21,671 nt of DNA from Lentisphaerota bacterium (lineage in GTDB: Bacteria > Verrucomicrobiota > Kiritimatiellia > JAAZAB01). Made by a program: the position numbers and the translations under genes. This document shows positions 1 through 7,614 of this stretch, one piece after another (the first letter of the stretch is position 1; every line of letters begins with the position of its first letter). The notes under the pieces were generated by a model. It was not told the origin of the DNA and did not search any database. It saw only the letters and a program-made list of their open reading frames with translations. The stretch spans positions 1 to 21,671 of the forward strand of contig JAIVGW010000221.1 of the NCBI GenBank assembly GCA_020201415.1. The letters are read 5' to 3'.

Positions 1-420
1 ACGGATACCTGCGTGATATCCGTGCAGGACCGCGCATGGACCTTTTATCGCGCCCGCCAAAAAGGCCAATTCGCCGGCGCGGCTTTCGAAGCCTCTTCCG
101 ATCAGGGCTACAGCGGCACCATTCGCATCATGGCCGGCGTCAGCGCCGACGACAAGGTCAGCGGCGTGGCCATAATCGAGCAGATGGAAACACCGGGGCT
201 GGGCGCCCGCATTGCCGAGCCGTCCTTCACCAGCCAGTTCCGCGATCGCGCCATTCAGGCCACCAAGTGGGCCGTCACCAAGGATGGCGGCGACATCAAC
301 GCCATCACCGGCGCCACCATTTCGCCCCGCGCGGTGGTGGAAGCCCTTAAAACCGGCCTGAATGTCTATGAGCAAAACAAACAGCGCATTGCCGCAGCCG
401 ACTCCAAGGACCAACCATGA
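1..420 (+). CDS. rnfG: Rnf electron transport complex subunit G, C-terminal part (5' end outside window)
   Basis: RnfG is a membrane-anchored, periplasm-facing flavoprotein of the Rnf complex, which moves electrons between ferredoxin and NAD and pumps Na+ or H+. The reading frame is open from base 1, so the gene starts upstream of the window and the internal GTG at 13 is not a convincing start. About 139 residues are visible. They hold the FMN-binding domain, with the typical stretch around METPGLGARI and, near the C-terminus, the motif INAITGATIS. In this family the Thr of the (S/T)GAT motif carries covalently bound FMN, attached by ApbE. The stop overlaps the rnfE start in ATGA, which implies translational coupling. 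The N-terminal anchor cannot be seen here. Family assignment is confident from the motif and the adjacent rnfE. Confidence 0.88.
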   Translation, partial: TDTCVISVQDRAWTFYRARQKGQFAGAAFEASSDQGYSGTIRIMAGVSADDKVSGVAIIEQMETPGLGARIAEPSFTSQFRDRAIQATKWAVTKDGGDINAITGATISPRAVVEALKTGLNVYEQNKQRIAAADSKDQP

Positions 421-1085
421 CAGCCTACCGTGAATTTCTCAAAGGTTTATGGCGCGAAAATCCCGTATTCCGCTTGTTGCTGGGAATGTGCCCCACCCTG
501 GCGGTGACCACTTCCGTGGAAAACGGACTGGGCATGGGCCTGGCCGCGACTTTTGTGCTGCTGGGTTCGAACCTGGTGGTGTCCGCCGTGCGTAAACTGA
601 TTCCCGCGCGTGTGCGCATTCCCTGCTATATCGTGATCATCGCCACCTTTGTGACGGTGGTGGATCTGATGATGAACGCCTTTGCCTACAACCTGCACAA
701 GAACCTGGGCATCTTCATCCCGCTGATTGTGGTAAACTGCATCATCCTCGGCCGCGCCGAGGCTTTTGCGTCCAAGAACACCGTATTGATGTCACTGGTG
801 GACGGTCTGGGCATGGGCGTCGGCTTCACCCTGGCGCTGGTGGCCATTTCCGCCGTGCGTGAAATCCTGGGCGGCGCCACGCTGATGGGCCATTCGCTGG
901 GCGGATTTCAGGGCGCCCTGCTGATGATCCTGCCGCCGGGCGGCTTCATCACCCTGGGGTTCCTGCTGGCGCTGATGAATCATATTCAGGCCCGGCTGGC
1001 GGCGCGCAAGGGACAGCGCTACGAGCCGCCGGCCGGCCTGGACTGCCGCCATTGCCTGATGTGCAGCATGGGCCAGGCAGACTGA
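417..1085 (+). CDS. rnfE: Rnf electron transport complex subunit E (NqrD/RnfE family)
   Basis: RnfE is an integral membrane subunit of the Rnf complex. It pairs with RnfA, and in the related Na+-NQR the equivalent pair holds an intramembrane [2Fe-2S] cluster through cysteines. The 222-residue protein has about six hydrophobic segments. It keeps the two cysteines expected for this role: C25 in LLGMCPTLAV and C108 in IPLIVVNCIILGRAEAF. The start ATG lies in the ATGA overlap with rnfG. The gene ends the cluster in this window: only 8 bases separate its stop from the stop of the convergent wspE-like gene. The order G-E at the end fits an rnfABCDGE arrangement rather than the clostridial CDGEAB, since no rnfA or rnfB follows. 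A short C-terminal tail carries a CxxCxxC motif (C210, C213, C216). Confidence 0.93.
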   Translation: MTAYREFLKGLWRENPVFRLLLGMCPTLAVTTSVENGLGMGLAATFVLLGSNLVVSAVRKLIPARVRIPCYIVIIATFVTVVDLMMNAFAYNLHKNLGIFIPLIVVNCIILGRAEAFASKNTVLMSLVDGLGMGVGFTLALVAISAVREILGGATLMGHSLGGFQGALLMILPPGGFITLGFLLALMNHIQARLAARKGQRYEPPAGLDCRHCLMCSMGQAD

Positions 1086-1093
1086 GCAAAGTT

Positions 1094-3097
1094 TCAGCCC
1101 TCTCCCAGAAGACCTGCCACCGCCCTGACGAAAGTATCGTCCTGGAAACTGCTTTTCGACAGGTAAAAATTCGCGCCGGCCTCCAGGCCGCTTTGGCGTT
1201 CCTGCGTCTGGTCCTTGTAGGAAACCACGACCACCGGCAGCTCCCGCAAACGCCCGTCAGCCCGGATGCGCCTTACGAGATCGATCCCGTTCAGGCGCGG
1301 CATATCGATATCGGTCACCACCAGATCGTAAGACCGCTCGCGCAGATTGTTCCAGGCGTCCATGCCGTCGACCGCCACATCCACCTGGTAGCCTTGCCCC
1401 TCCAACAGGCGGCGCTCGATTTCACGCACGGTAATGGAATCATCCGCCACCAGAATGCTGCGGCGGGTCGTCACGGACTCCGGCACGGGTTGTGCCTTGA
1501 GTCCGCCGCCGCTTAACAGACGGTTAATCGAACACAACAGGTCATCCACATCCAGGATCAGAACCGGCGTCCCGTCATCCATCATCGCCGCCGCGCTGAT
1601 ATTGCGCAGCTTGCCCAGGCGCGCATCCAGCCGCCGCACCACCAGTTTGCTTTCACCCAGCAGACGGTCGGTCAGCAGCCCATGAAATTCATTCCCGGCG
1701 CCCAGGACCACCACGGCCTCGGCCGTCGGCGCCGCCGCAAACCCCAGCAGTTCCGCGGCATCAATCAGGCCGATATTGCTGCCATCCAACGCCAGGAAAC
1801 GACGTCCTTCCAGCAGGCGCACGTCTTCGGACGCGCGCGCCAGACGATGAACCCGCGCCAGCGGTAGGGCGTAGGGCTCCCCGGCGATTTCCACCAGCAG
1901 CACGCGCAGGAGCGTCAGCGAAACAGGCACCTGCAATCGGACGGTGACGCCGGCGCCCTTCCGGCTGGATATTTCGGCCACGCCGCCCAGTTGCTGCGCC
2001 AGTTGCCGCACGATGTCCATCCCCACCCCTTCCGGATCAATACCACGGCCGTCATCACTGACGGTCACATGCAGCATGCCGGCATGGTGCCGCGCCGCGA
2101 TCCGCAGCAGACCTACAGCAGGCTTACCCGCCGCTATGCGCTCCTCCGGTGCTTCAAGGCCGTGATCCAGGGCGTTGCGCAGCATGTGCGTCAAGGGCGC
2201 CTCGAGCATTGCCAACACCTCCCGATCCACCGGCACTGTGCTCCCGTTGATTTCCAGCCGGACCTGTTTGCCCAACCGGCGCGCCAGATCACGCACCATA
2301 CGCGGCAGACCTTGCGTACCGTCACTCAAGGGCCGCATGCGTCCGGCCACAGCCTGACGGTGCAGGCTTTCCAGTAATTCACCGGTACGGTGCATGGCAA
2401 ATTGAAACTCTTCCAACGCCTGATCCGTCCGGCGGCGCGCAGCGTTCATAGCTTGCTGTAAATCACGGATAAGCCCATCCAGCGGCGCCGTCTGATCCTG
2501 AGCCACACACCGCCGCACCATCTCCAACTGCCGCAACATTTCAGACTGGGATGTCTTCAGGCGCCGCAAGCGCTCGATAAACGGGACCTGCCAGGCGGAC
2601 TGAACCAGGGCCTCGCCGGAAAGTTCCAGGAGACGTGAAAGGCCGGCCGCTGATATCCGTAAGCTGCGGTCCATATCCGCCGGGTCTGATTCCTGCTGCT
2701 CTGCCTTGACAGGCGGCCCGTCCGGCAGGTCTTCCGGCGGGGCCGGATCCGGCGAAGGTTGCGGTCCGGCCGACGATAAAGCTGGAGCCGACCCCAGACT
2801 GCGCAATTCTAAGACCAAGGCTTCCAGGTCGGCGGCCGGCGTATCGACAACCAGCTTCCCTTGCTGGGCCGCGACAAAACAATCCTCCAGGGCATGCGCC
2901 AGTTCCACCGCCCGGTCCAAGCCGACGATGCGGGCCGCCCCCTTGATCGAATGCGCGGCGCGCATCAGGGACTCCAGGTCGGCATCGGATCCCGCCCCCT
3001 GTTCCAAGGCCAGCAATCCGTCGTTGAGCAAAGCGACTTGTGTTTCAGCCTCCTGGCGAAACAACTCCATCATGGAAAATCCGCTCAGATCTGTCAT
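1094..3097 (-). CDS. wspE: WspE-like hybrid CheA histidine kinase with CheW and receiver domains; ATP lid missing
   Basis: This is a chemosensory hybrid kinase of the Wsp type, 667 residues from the ATG in the ATGA overlap with the upstream wspD-like gene. Domains in order: HPt with phospho-accepting H49 (MRAAHSIKGAARI); a Pro/Asp-rich linker at about 120-160; a dimerisation region; an HATPase_c domain with N-box N308 (HMLRNALDHGLE) and G1 box DDGRGID at 348-354; a CheW-like domain at about 395-530; and a receiver domain at about 545-667 with D552/D553, phospho-acceptor D596 and K648. The order and the text of the CheW and REC parts match Pseudomonas WspE as I remember it. Odd point: G1 runs straight into GVGMDIV at 357-363. 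The roughly 45 residues that normally form the ATP lid, including the start of the G2 box, are absent, while the frame stays intact. Kinase activity is therefore uncertain. It is the last gene of its operon, and no wspF (cheB) or wspR follows. Confidence 0.9.
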   Translation of the reverse strand: MTDLSGFSMMELFRQEAETQVALLNDGLLALEQGAGSDADLESLMRAAHSIKGAARIVGLDRAVELAHALEDCFVAAQQGKLVVDTPAADLEALVLELRSLGSAPALSSAGPQPSPDPAPPEDLPDGPPVKAEQQESDPADMDRSLRISAAGLSRLLELSGEALVQSAWQVPFIERLRRLKTSQSEMLRQLEMVRRCVAQDQTAPLDGLIRDLQQAMNAARRRTDQALEEFQFAMHRTGELLESLHRQAVAGRMRPLSDGTQGLPRMVRDLARRLGKQVRLEINGSTVPVDREVLAMLEAPLTHMLRNALDHGLEAPEERIAAGKPAVGLLRIAARHHAGMLHVTVSDDGRGIDPEGVGMDIVRQLAQQLGGVAEISSRKGAGVTVRLQVPVSLTLLRVLLVEIAGEPYALPLARVHRLARASEDVRLLEGRRFLALDGSNIGLIDAAELLGFAAAPTAEAVVVLGAGNEFHGLLTDRLLGESKLVVRRLDARLGKLRNISAAAMMDDGTPVLILDVDDLLCSINRLLSGGGLKAQPVPESVTTRRSILVADDSITVREIERRLLEGQGYQVDVAVDGMDAWNNLRERSYDLVVTDIDMPRLNGIDLVRRIRADGRLRELPVVVVSYKDQTQERQSGLEAGANFYLSKSSFQDDTFVRAVAGLLGEG

Positions 3098-3762
3098 GCC
3101 AACACCTGTTCCAGTGACTGCCAGAGCAATGCCGGCTCCAGAACTCCAATCGCCCGGCCCTCCCAATCAAGCACACCGCGCGTAAAACGCGGACTGGCCC
3201 GGGCCACGTTGTCCGGGTCGGGTTGCAGCTCGGATTGATGAAAACGGCACAAGCCCGACACGGCATCGGCCTGGAACACCCAGGGCGCCCCTGCGTGCCG
3301 CACCAGGCAATGCCGCGCGCCAGCCAGGCGCCCGTCCGACAAGGCCGGGGGGGTAGCGGATAGCCCCAGCAAAGCCGACATGGAAAAACAAAGGTGAATC
3401 GCGCCGCGCACTGCCGTCAAACCCAGCAATACGTGATTGCTGTGGCCGGGAATCGGCCGCACCCGGCGTAGCGGCGCCACCTCCAGGAAAACCTCCGCCG
3501 GCAGCGCCAGCCATTCCGCGGCCACCCGGAAGACACATAGAACCAAGGCGGCGCGATCCTCATCCGGGAGCGGCGCGTCCAGCCTCCGCGCCCATTCCCG
3601 CGAATACTCCGACGGCGGCGGACGACGCAAAAAAGTCCGGGCGGCTTCGGCAAAGACAGGGCAGTTGCGGCAATGGACATGCTGCGGCAGTTCGGGACAG
3701 GTCTTGGCGCCGCCCACACCGATTTTATTCCAGCAGGCATGTTGCCGATCAAGCATGTTCAC
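3094..3762 (-). CDS. wspD: WspD-like CheW adaptor with N-terminal cysteine cluster
   Basis: This is a CheW-family coupling protein that would join the receptor to the CheA-like kinase at the membrane array. The 222-residue protein has an N-terminal extension, CWNKIGVGGAKTCPEL followed by HVHCRNCPVF, with C10, C22, C31 and C34. From memory, this Cys pattern is characteristic of WspD-type proteins and could bind a metal. The CheW (SH3-like) domain follows at about 65-215. The start is GTG at 3762 in a GTGA overlap with the wspC-like stop; an ATG two codons later (3756) is an alternative. Its own stop overlaps the start of wspE in ATGA. The two overlaps suggest coupled translation of wspC, wspD and wspE. 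Confidence 0.86.
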   Translation of the reverse strand: MNMLDRQHACWNKIGVGGAKTCPELPQHVHCRNCPVFAEAARTFLRRPPPSEYSREWARRLDAPLPDEDRAALVLCVFRVAAEWLALPAEVFLEVAPLRRVRPIPGHSNHVLLGLTAVRGAIHLCFSMSALLGLSATPPALSDGRLAGARHCLVRHAGAPWVFQADAVSGLCRFHQSELQPDPDNVARASPRFTRGVLDWEGRAIGVLEPALLWQSLEQVLA

Positions 3763-4892
3763 GCCGCCCCTCCCGTCAAGTCGCCGGCCGTCTGCCGGCA
3801 GTTGTCGCCGGCCGTTCGGCGCAGGCGCTGCCGCAGCAAGCCGGCGCCCACCCCGTCCCCGCGTTTTTCCTTCAGGAGCGCCAGGTGCAGCAGGGCCTCG
3901 GTTGATTGCGCATCCAGATACAGAGCCCGCTCCAGACAGTACTCCGCCGCATCCATCTGTCCGGCGGCAGCCAGCACGATCCCCTGCAGCAACCGTACCG
4001 CGGCATCCAGCGGATGGCGCTCAACCAGTTTTCGGCACATTACGGCAGCCTCGTCCAGTCGGCCGGCATCCGCCAAGGCCCGGGCCTCCGCCAGAGTCGG
4101 CTCCGTCCGGCCTGCGCTCGACGGGACGGGCGTCGGCGGCGCCGGCGCCGCGTCCTCAGACGACTGATAATAATAGGCAAAGGCGCCCCGGTGGGGCACC
4201 GGACGGCAGGACGACGCAAATAGCGAGAGCATTTCCGCATGCCCCACAAACACCAGCGCGCCCTTATCCAGACGGCGCGCCAACTGCCGCCACACCTGCC
4301 GCCGCGCCGCATGATGCTGATAAATCAACAGATTGCGGCAGAAAACCGCGTCATAACGCGGAGCCAGCTCGTCACATTCATCCAAAGCCATCGCATTGCC
4401 CCGGATAAAACGCACGGCCGCCCGCAGAGCGGGCCTTACCTGCCGGCGGTCGGGCGCCAGCGGTTGGAAATAATCCGCGTGCCGTGCCTGACCCGGCTCG
4501 CGAAACGACCGCCCGGTATATATTGCCGTGCGCGCCGCCGCCAACAGGCGGCAACTGATATCAACCGCATCCACCTGAATCATTCCGGCCGGCAACCCGG
4601 CTTCCATCAGGGCCATGACAATGGAATAGGGCTCCTCGCCGGAAGCGCAGGGCACGCTCAGCATCCGACAGGGTTCGGCGCGCTTCAGCCAGTTGCGCCG
4701 CGCATAGCTCGTCAAAAATTCAAACGGTTCCCTGTCACGCATGAACCACGTTTCCGGAACAATCAAGCTTTCCAACAGACCCTGCAATGTTGCATCGTCC
4801 ACCGTATCCGGCATGGCGGCAAGATCCCGTTCCGGCAGATGTCGAAGATCCCAGCCAAGGCACCTGACCAGATATTGCAGGGTATTGTTCAC
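3759..4892 (-). CDS. wspC: WspC-like CheR methyltransferase with C-terminal TPR repeats
   Basis: This would be an S-adenosylmethionine-dependent methyltransferase that methylates glutamates on the receptor's signalling domain. The 377-residue protein has the CheR N-terminal helical part with VPETWFMRD (E47, T48, F50, R52), the SAM-binding stretch SVPCASGEEPYS near 79-90, and FCRNLLIY further on. After a Pro/Ala-rich linker at about 255-265 come TPR-like helices (about 268-350: ALADAGRLDEAAVMC, then a repeat of the same shape). The CheR-plus-TPR architecture is typical of WspC. The start is GTG at 4892 in a GTGA overlap with the end of the broken wspB frame. No cheB (wspF) partner that would remove the methyl groups is visible in the window. 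Confidence 0.9.
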   Translation of the reverse strand: MNNTLQYLVRCLGWDLRHLPERDLAAMPDTVDDATLQGLLESLIVPETWFMRDREPFEFLTSYARRNWLKRAEPCRMLSVPCASGEEPYSIVMALMEAGLPAGMIQVDAVDISCRLLAAARTAIYTGRSFREPGQARHADYFQPLAPDRRQVRPALRAAVRFIRGNAMALDECDELAPRYDAVFCRNLLIYQHHAARRQVWRQLARRLDKGALVFVGHAEMLSLFASSCRPVPHRGAFAYYYQSSEDAAPAPPTPVPSSAGRTEPTLAEARALADAGRLDEAAVMCRKLVERHPLDAAVRLLQGIVLAAAGQMDAAEYCLERALYLDAQSTEALLHLALLKEKRGDGVGAGLLRQRLRRTAGDNCRQTAGDLTGGAA

Positions 4893-5085
4893 GCGTCACC
4901 TCGCGGCATCGCACCTTCCCGGGCGGCTTCCTGGTCGCCGGTAAACAGTTCCGGCAGAAATTCCGGCGTCAACAGGCGCCGGGGATTGACCCGCTGAACG
5001 ATCAAGCCCTCCCGGCCACTGCAGCAACCAGGCCGGCCTCCAGGGCGTATGTATCGGCGTCCGCCTGAAAAAGCAAAAACAGCAT
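4889..5085 (-). pseudogene. wspB: Remnant of WspB-like CheW gene: ends kept, core deleted, frames mismatched
   Basis: The position is that of wspB, between receptor and CheR, but only 197 bases are present where a CheW gene needs about 450-500. From ATG 5085 the frame reads MLFLLFQADADTYALEAGLV and continues AAVAGRA to a TGA at 5004-5002. This is a typical CheW/WspB N-terminus. A different frame then reads EGLIVQRVNPRRLLTPEF and LPELF, which looks like a WspB C-terminus, to a TGA at 4891-4889 that forms a GTGA overlap with wspC. The central SH3-like core, roughly 90-100 residues, is gone and the two ends are out of frame. A 76-codon frame from GTG 5119 also reaches the 4889 stop, but only its second half resembles CheW. 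Neither piece could fold as CheW. An assembly collapse cannot be excluded. Confidence 0.78.
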
Positions 5086-5127
5086 AAGTCAAGATCCGTG
5101 ACCGTGCCGGAAACAGCACCAGCAGAT

Positions 5128-7056
5128 TCAGACACTGAACCTGGTGACTTCCTTCTGCAAATTTCCAGAAGCCTGGCGCAGGTTATCGGTGGCGGTATTG
5201 AACTGGCGTAATGATTCCGAAATCCGGCCGGCGCCCTCGCTCAACCGCGCCAGGGCCTGACTGATCTGGCGTGTGCCCTGCGACTGGGTCTGCATGCCAT
5301 CATTGACCGTATCGAACTGCGGCGCCAGCTTCTTAATCTGGTTGATAATATCGCCCAATTGCGCGGCTATCGTCTCCACGGCCTGCGTCTCACGGCCCAC
5401 TTCCCCGGTAAACTGCTGCATCTCGTGCACGCCTTCCGCCACCGCCGTCTGCATCTCCCGGACCATTTCCTCAATGTCCAGTGCCGCCACCGCCGTCTGA
5501 TCCGCCAGACGGCCGATTTCGCGGGCCACAACAGCAAACCCCAGCCCGTATTCGCCGGCCTTTTCAGCTTCAATCGAGGCATTTAATGACAACAGATTGG
5601 TCTGATCCGCCACCTTGGTGATGGTTGTCACCACGCCGCCAATATTCGCTGTCTTGTCGTTGATGGCGCCCAACCGTCCGGCAATCCCCTCGGCCGCCGC
5701 AGCCAGTTGCCGCATGGACTCATCCATCTTGCTCAGTCCGGCGCGGCCGGTATCGGCCATCTGCTCGGTGCCTTCCGCTACATCACGCACCTGCTGCATC
5801 GTCTGGGACAGTTCCTGGGCCGCGGCGGAAATCTCCTTGACGGCGCCAACCACCTGGGCCGTGGAGGTTTCAAAATCCGCGATGACCGTCTCCTGGCGTC
5901 GCGAGGTGGCGGTCATTTCAGTGGCGGTGGAAACCATCTGTACACTGGAATGATGCACCTGCCCCACCAACGCCAGAAGACCTTCAATCATCCGGCGCAC
6001 AGCCTCGCACAAAAGGCTTGTCTCATCACGGCCGGAACGGACTGCCGGCTGCAGTTTTTCCAGCATGCTCCTGGCCTCCGCCAGCCGGCCCAGGGCAATG
6101 GCCTCCGCCACCTGCACGATCCCGGCCAGCGGTCTGGTAATCGATCCGACCAGCATCACCAGCAACAGCCCCACCAACAGCAGGGCTGACAGACTGATCA
6201 ACAGATTGATGTTGCGCATCTGGCGCACGGTGGCCATAACTTCTTCCGTCAGCGCCCGCGCCACCACAATCAAGCCAAAATTGTCGCCGGTGCGAAAAAC
6301 CGCGGCCACATCCTCATCCTGATAATCATAACGCATGCGGCCATTGCGCCGCTGGAAAATTTCCCGGCTGAATTCGAACCCCTCCAGATTGGCGGCCATG
6401 GCCAGATCTGCATCGGGATGTGAAAAAATCGTGCCGGCCCGATCGGCCAGAAAAATATAGCCGGAATCCCCCAGCCGCACCGGATCGACGAACTTACTGG
6501 TAAAAAACCCCAGGTCCAGGGCGCCCAACAGGATGCCGGCGGGAACGCCATCCAGCATTACCGGGGCGGCAATCACCAGCACCGGATTGCCGGAAATGCG
6601 GCTCTTGATCACATCGGAAACCACCAACCGGCCTTTCAGCGCCTGTTGAAAATAATCGCGATCGGCAATATTGACGTCCTGGCCGTCAGCATCGGAATGG
6701 CACAGGGCATTGCCATGGACATCGGCCAGCAGAATCAGTTCATAGGCTGGCGTATCCTGCTTGATCTTCATTATCAGGCGATTACCATCTTCGGCCGTCG
6801 CCTGGCCATCGCCGGCCAGGATTGCTTCAAGCACATCTTCCCGACTCCAGTAGGCCATTTCATTACGTCGCTCGGCGATCCATGACTCCACGCTTTTGAT
6901 CGTGAAGTCGGCCACCTGCGACATGTGATCCCAGGCGGCATCCTCCAGTGAACGGCGGACAAGGCGGTGATTCAAAATCGCGGCGCCACCGAGCGCCAGG
7001 GCAAACAGCAGAATGGTGGGAATAACAATGCGACTGCGCAGGCTATGCAGATTCAT
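5128..7056 (-). CDS. wspA: WspA-like methyl-accepting chemoreceptor with periplasmic dCache-type sensor
   Basis: This is a membrane receptor that would control the CheA-like kinase. The start is the ATG at 7056, preceded by GGAGAG at good spacing; the open frame runs further upstream but has no such site. It gives 642 residues. Architecture: TM1 at about 10-28; a periplasmic dCache-like sensor at about 35-275 (IADRDYFQQAL at 130-140, then GDSGYIFLADRAGTIFSHPD); TM2 at about 284-305; HAMP; and a cytoplasmic coiled-coil signalling domain. The hairpin tip reads KVADQTNLLSLNASIEAEKAG with EYGLGFAVVA after it. The EAEKAGEYG variant, rather than EAARAGE, and the later LADQTAVAALDIEEMV are what I associate with WspA. 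No C-terminal CheR-docking pentapeptide is seen (it ends EVTRFSV). The ligand is unknown. Confidence 0.9.
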   Translation of the reverse strand: MNLHSLRSRIVIPTILLFALALGGAAILNHRLVRRSLEDAAWDHMSQVADFTIKSVESWIAERRNEMAYWSREDVLEAILAGDGQATAEDGNRLIMKIKQDTPAYELILLADVHGNALCHSDADGQDVNIADRDYFQQALKGRLVVSDVIKSRISGNPVLVIAAPVMLDGVPAGILLGALDLGFFTSKFVDPVRLGDSGYIFLADRAGTIFSHPDADLAMAANLEGFEFSREIFQRRNGRMRYDYQDEDVAAVFRTGDNFGLIVVARALTEEVMATVRQMRNINLLISLSALLLVGLLLVMLVGSITRPLAGIVQVAEAIALGRLAEARSMLEKLQPAVRSGRDETSLLCEAVRRMIEGLLALVGQVHHSSVQMVSTATEMTATSRRQETVIADFETSTAQVVGAVKEISAAAQELSQTMQQVRDVAEGTEQMADTGRAGLSKMDESMRQLAAAAEGIAGRLGAINDKTANIGGVVTTITKVADQTNLLSLNASIEAEKAGEYGLGFAVVAREIGRLADQTAVAALDIEEMVREMQTAVAEGVHEMQQFTGEVGRETQAVETIAAQLGDIINQIKKLAPQFDTVNDGMQTQSQGTRQISQALARLSEGAGRISESLRQFNTATDNLRQASGNLQKEVTRFSV

Positions 7057-7090
7057 ATGCGGCTCTCCAGCTCGGGGTTGAAGTCCGACA

Positions 7091-7474
7091 TCATTGGCCT
7101 CGCTGTTTTTCCAACTCCTTGCGCTGCATGGCCGACAGATAGCGGTCAGCCTCCTCCAGGCTGGCAAACACCGCCTCGCGCGGCAGCGCATAGGCGATTT
7201 CAAACACCTTGGCAATCTGCGGCTGGAGGTTGATCATAAGCAACGTCCCGCCGCGTTCTTCCACAGCCTTGCAAATTTTTAAAATCACCCGCAGCCCCAT
7301 GCTGCTGATATATTCCAGGCCCTGCATATCCAGCACCAGAGCCAGCAAGATGCGGTTTCCCAAAATCGGCGCAAAACGCTGTTCGCAATCGGGCGCCGTG
7401 GTGGTATCCAGTCGGCCGGTCAAAGCCACCACCCACCGGCCGGCTTCCGATTCCGTCACATTGAAATCAAACAT
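7091..7474 (-). CDS. STAS-domain protein, anti-sigma-factor-antagonist-like
   Basis: This is a 127-residue single STAS domain of the SpoIIAA/RsbV type. Such proteins bind and inhibit anti-sigma kinases, or act as output switches after phosphorylation on a conserved serine. The start is ATG 7474, preceded by AAGGAG with a 6-base spacer; a longer frame to 7516 lacks such a site. The strand-helix pattern is clear: WVVALTGRLDTTTAPDCEQ, LLALVLDMQGLEYISSMGLR, then VFEIAYALPREAVFASLEEA. S58 in YISSMGLR aligns with the phospho-serine of SpoIIAA. It is the first gene of the wsp-like operon, 34 bases before the receptor start. No PP2C phosphatase or anti-sigma kinase gene is nearby, so its partner is unknown. 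It might replace WspR as an output, but that is inference only. Confidence 0.87.
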   Translation of the reverse strand: MFDFNVTESEAGRWVVALTGRLDTTTAPDCEQRFAPILGNRILLALVLDMQGLEYISSMGLRVILKICKAVEERGGTLLMINLQPQIAKVFEIAYALPREAVFASLEEADRYLSAMQRKELEKQRGQ

Positions 7475-7504
7475 AGCCTGCTCCTTGCAATTCAGTTTTA
7501 ACCC

Positions 7505-7539
7505 GCTCCGGCGCAACCGCGCGCGGACGGCGCCGGAGC
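7505..7539. repeat. Perfect 10-bp inverted repeat in the STAS/sppA divergent intergenic region
   Basis: GCTCCGGCGC (7505-7514) and GCGCCGGAGC (7530-7539) are exact reverse complements around a 15-base GC-rich loop. Read on the minus strand it lies just before the STAS ribosome site, so it could fold in the 5' leader of the wsp-like transcript. It could also be an operator between the two divergent genes. No T-run follows on either strand, so a classical terminator is unlikely. Confidence 0.6.
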
Positions 7540-7543
7540 TGAT

Positions 7544-7572
7544 AATGTACCCGTGGCGGCAGCGGAAGACAA
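7544..7572 (-). promoter_or_regulatory. Weak candidate sigma70-type promoter for the STAS-wsp operon
   Basis: On the minus strand TTGTCT, a 17-base spacer and TACATT resemble -35 and -10 boxes (4 of 6 matches each). The start of transcription would fall just upstream of the inverted repeat at 7505-7539. The match is weak and could be chance. Confidence 0.25.
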
Positions 7573-7614
7573 CATAAATGTGAGCATGTTATTTCATTGC
7601 AGGAGCAAGGGACA

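Noticed and set aside
3437..4408. Long plus-strand open frame (about 320 codons) over the wspC/wspD region
   Set aside because: It is antisense to clearly homologous genes. Its composition (Pro/Arg/Ala/Ser-rich, no domain) is what GC-rich shadow frames give.
7057..7215. N-terminal extension of the receptor upstream of ATG 7056
   Set aside because: It overlaps the STAS gene, reads as Arg/Cys/Pro-rich noise, and the ribosome site and transmembrane start fit ATG 7056.
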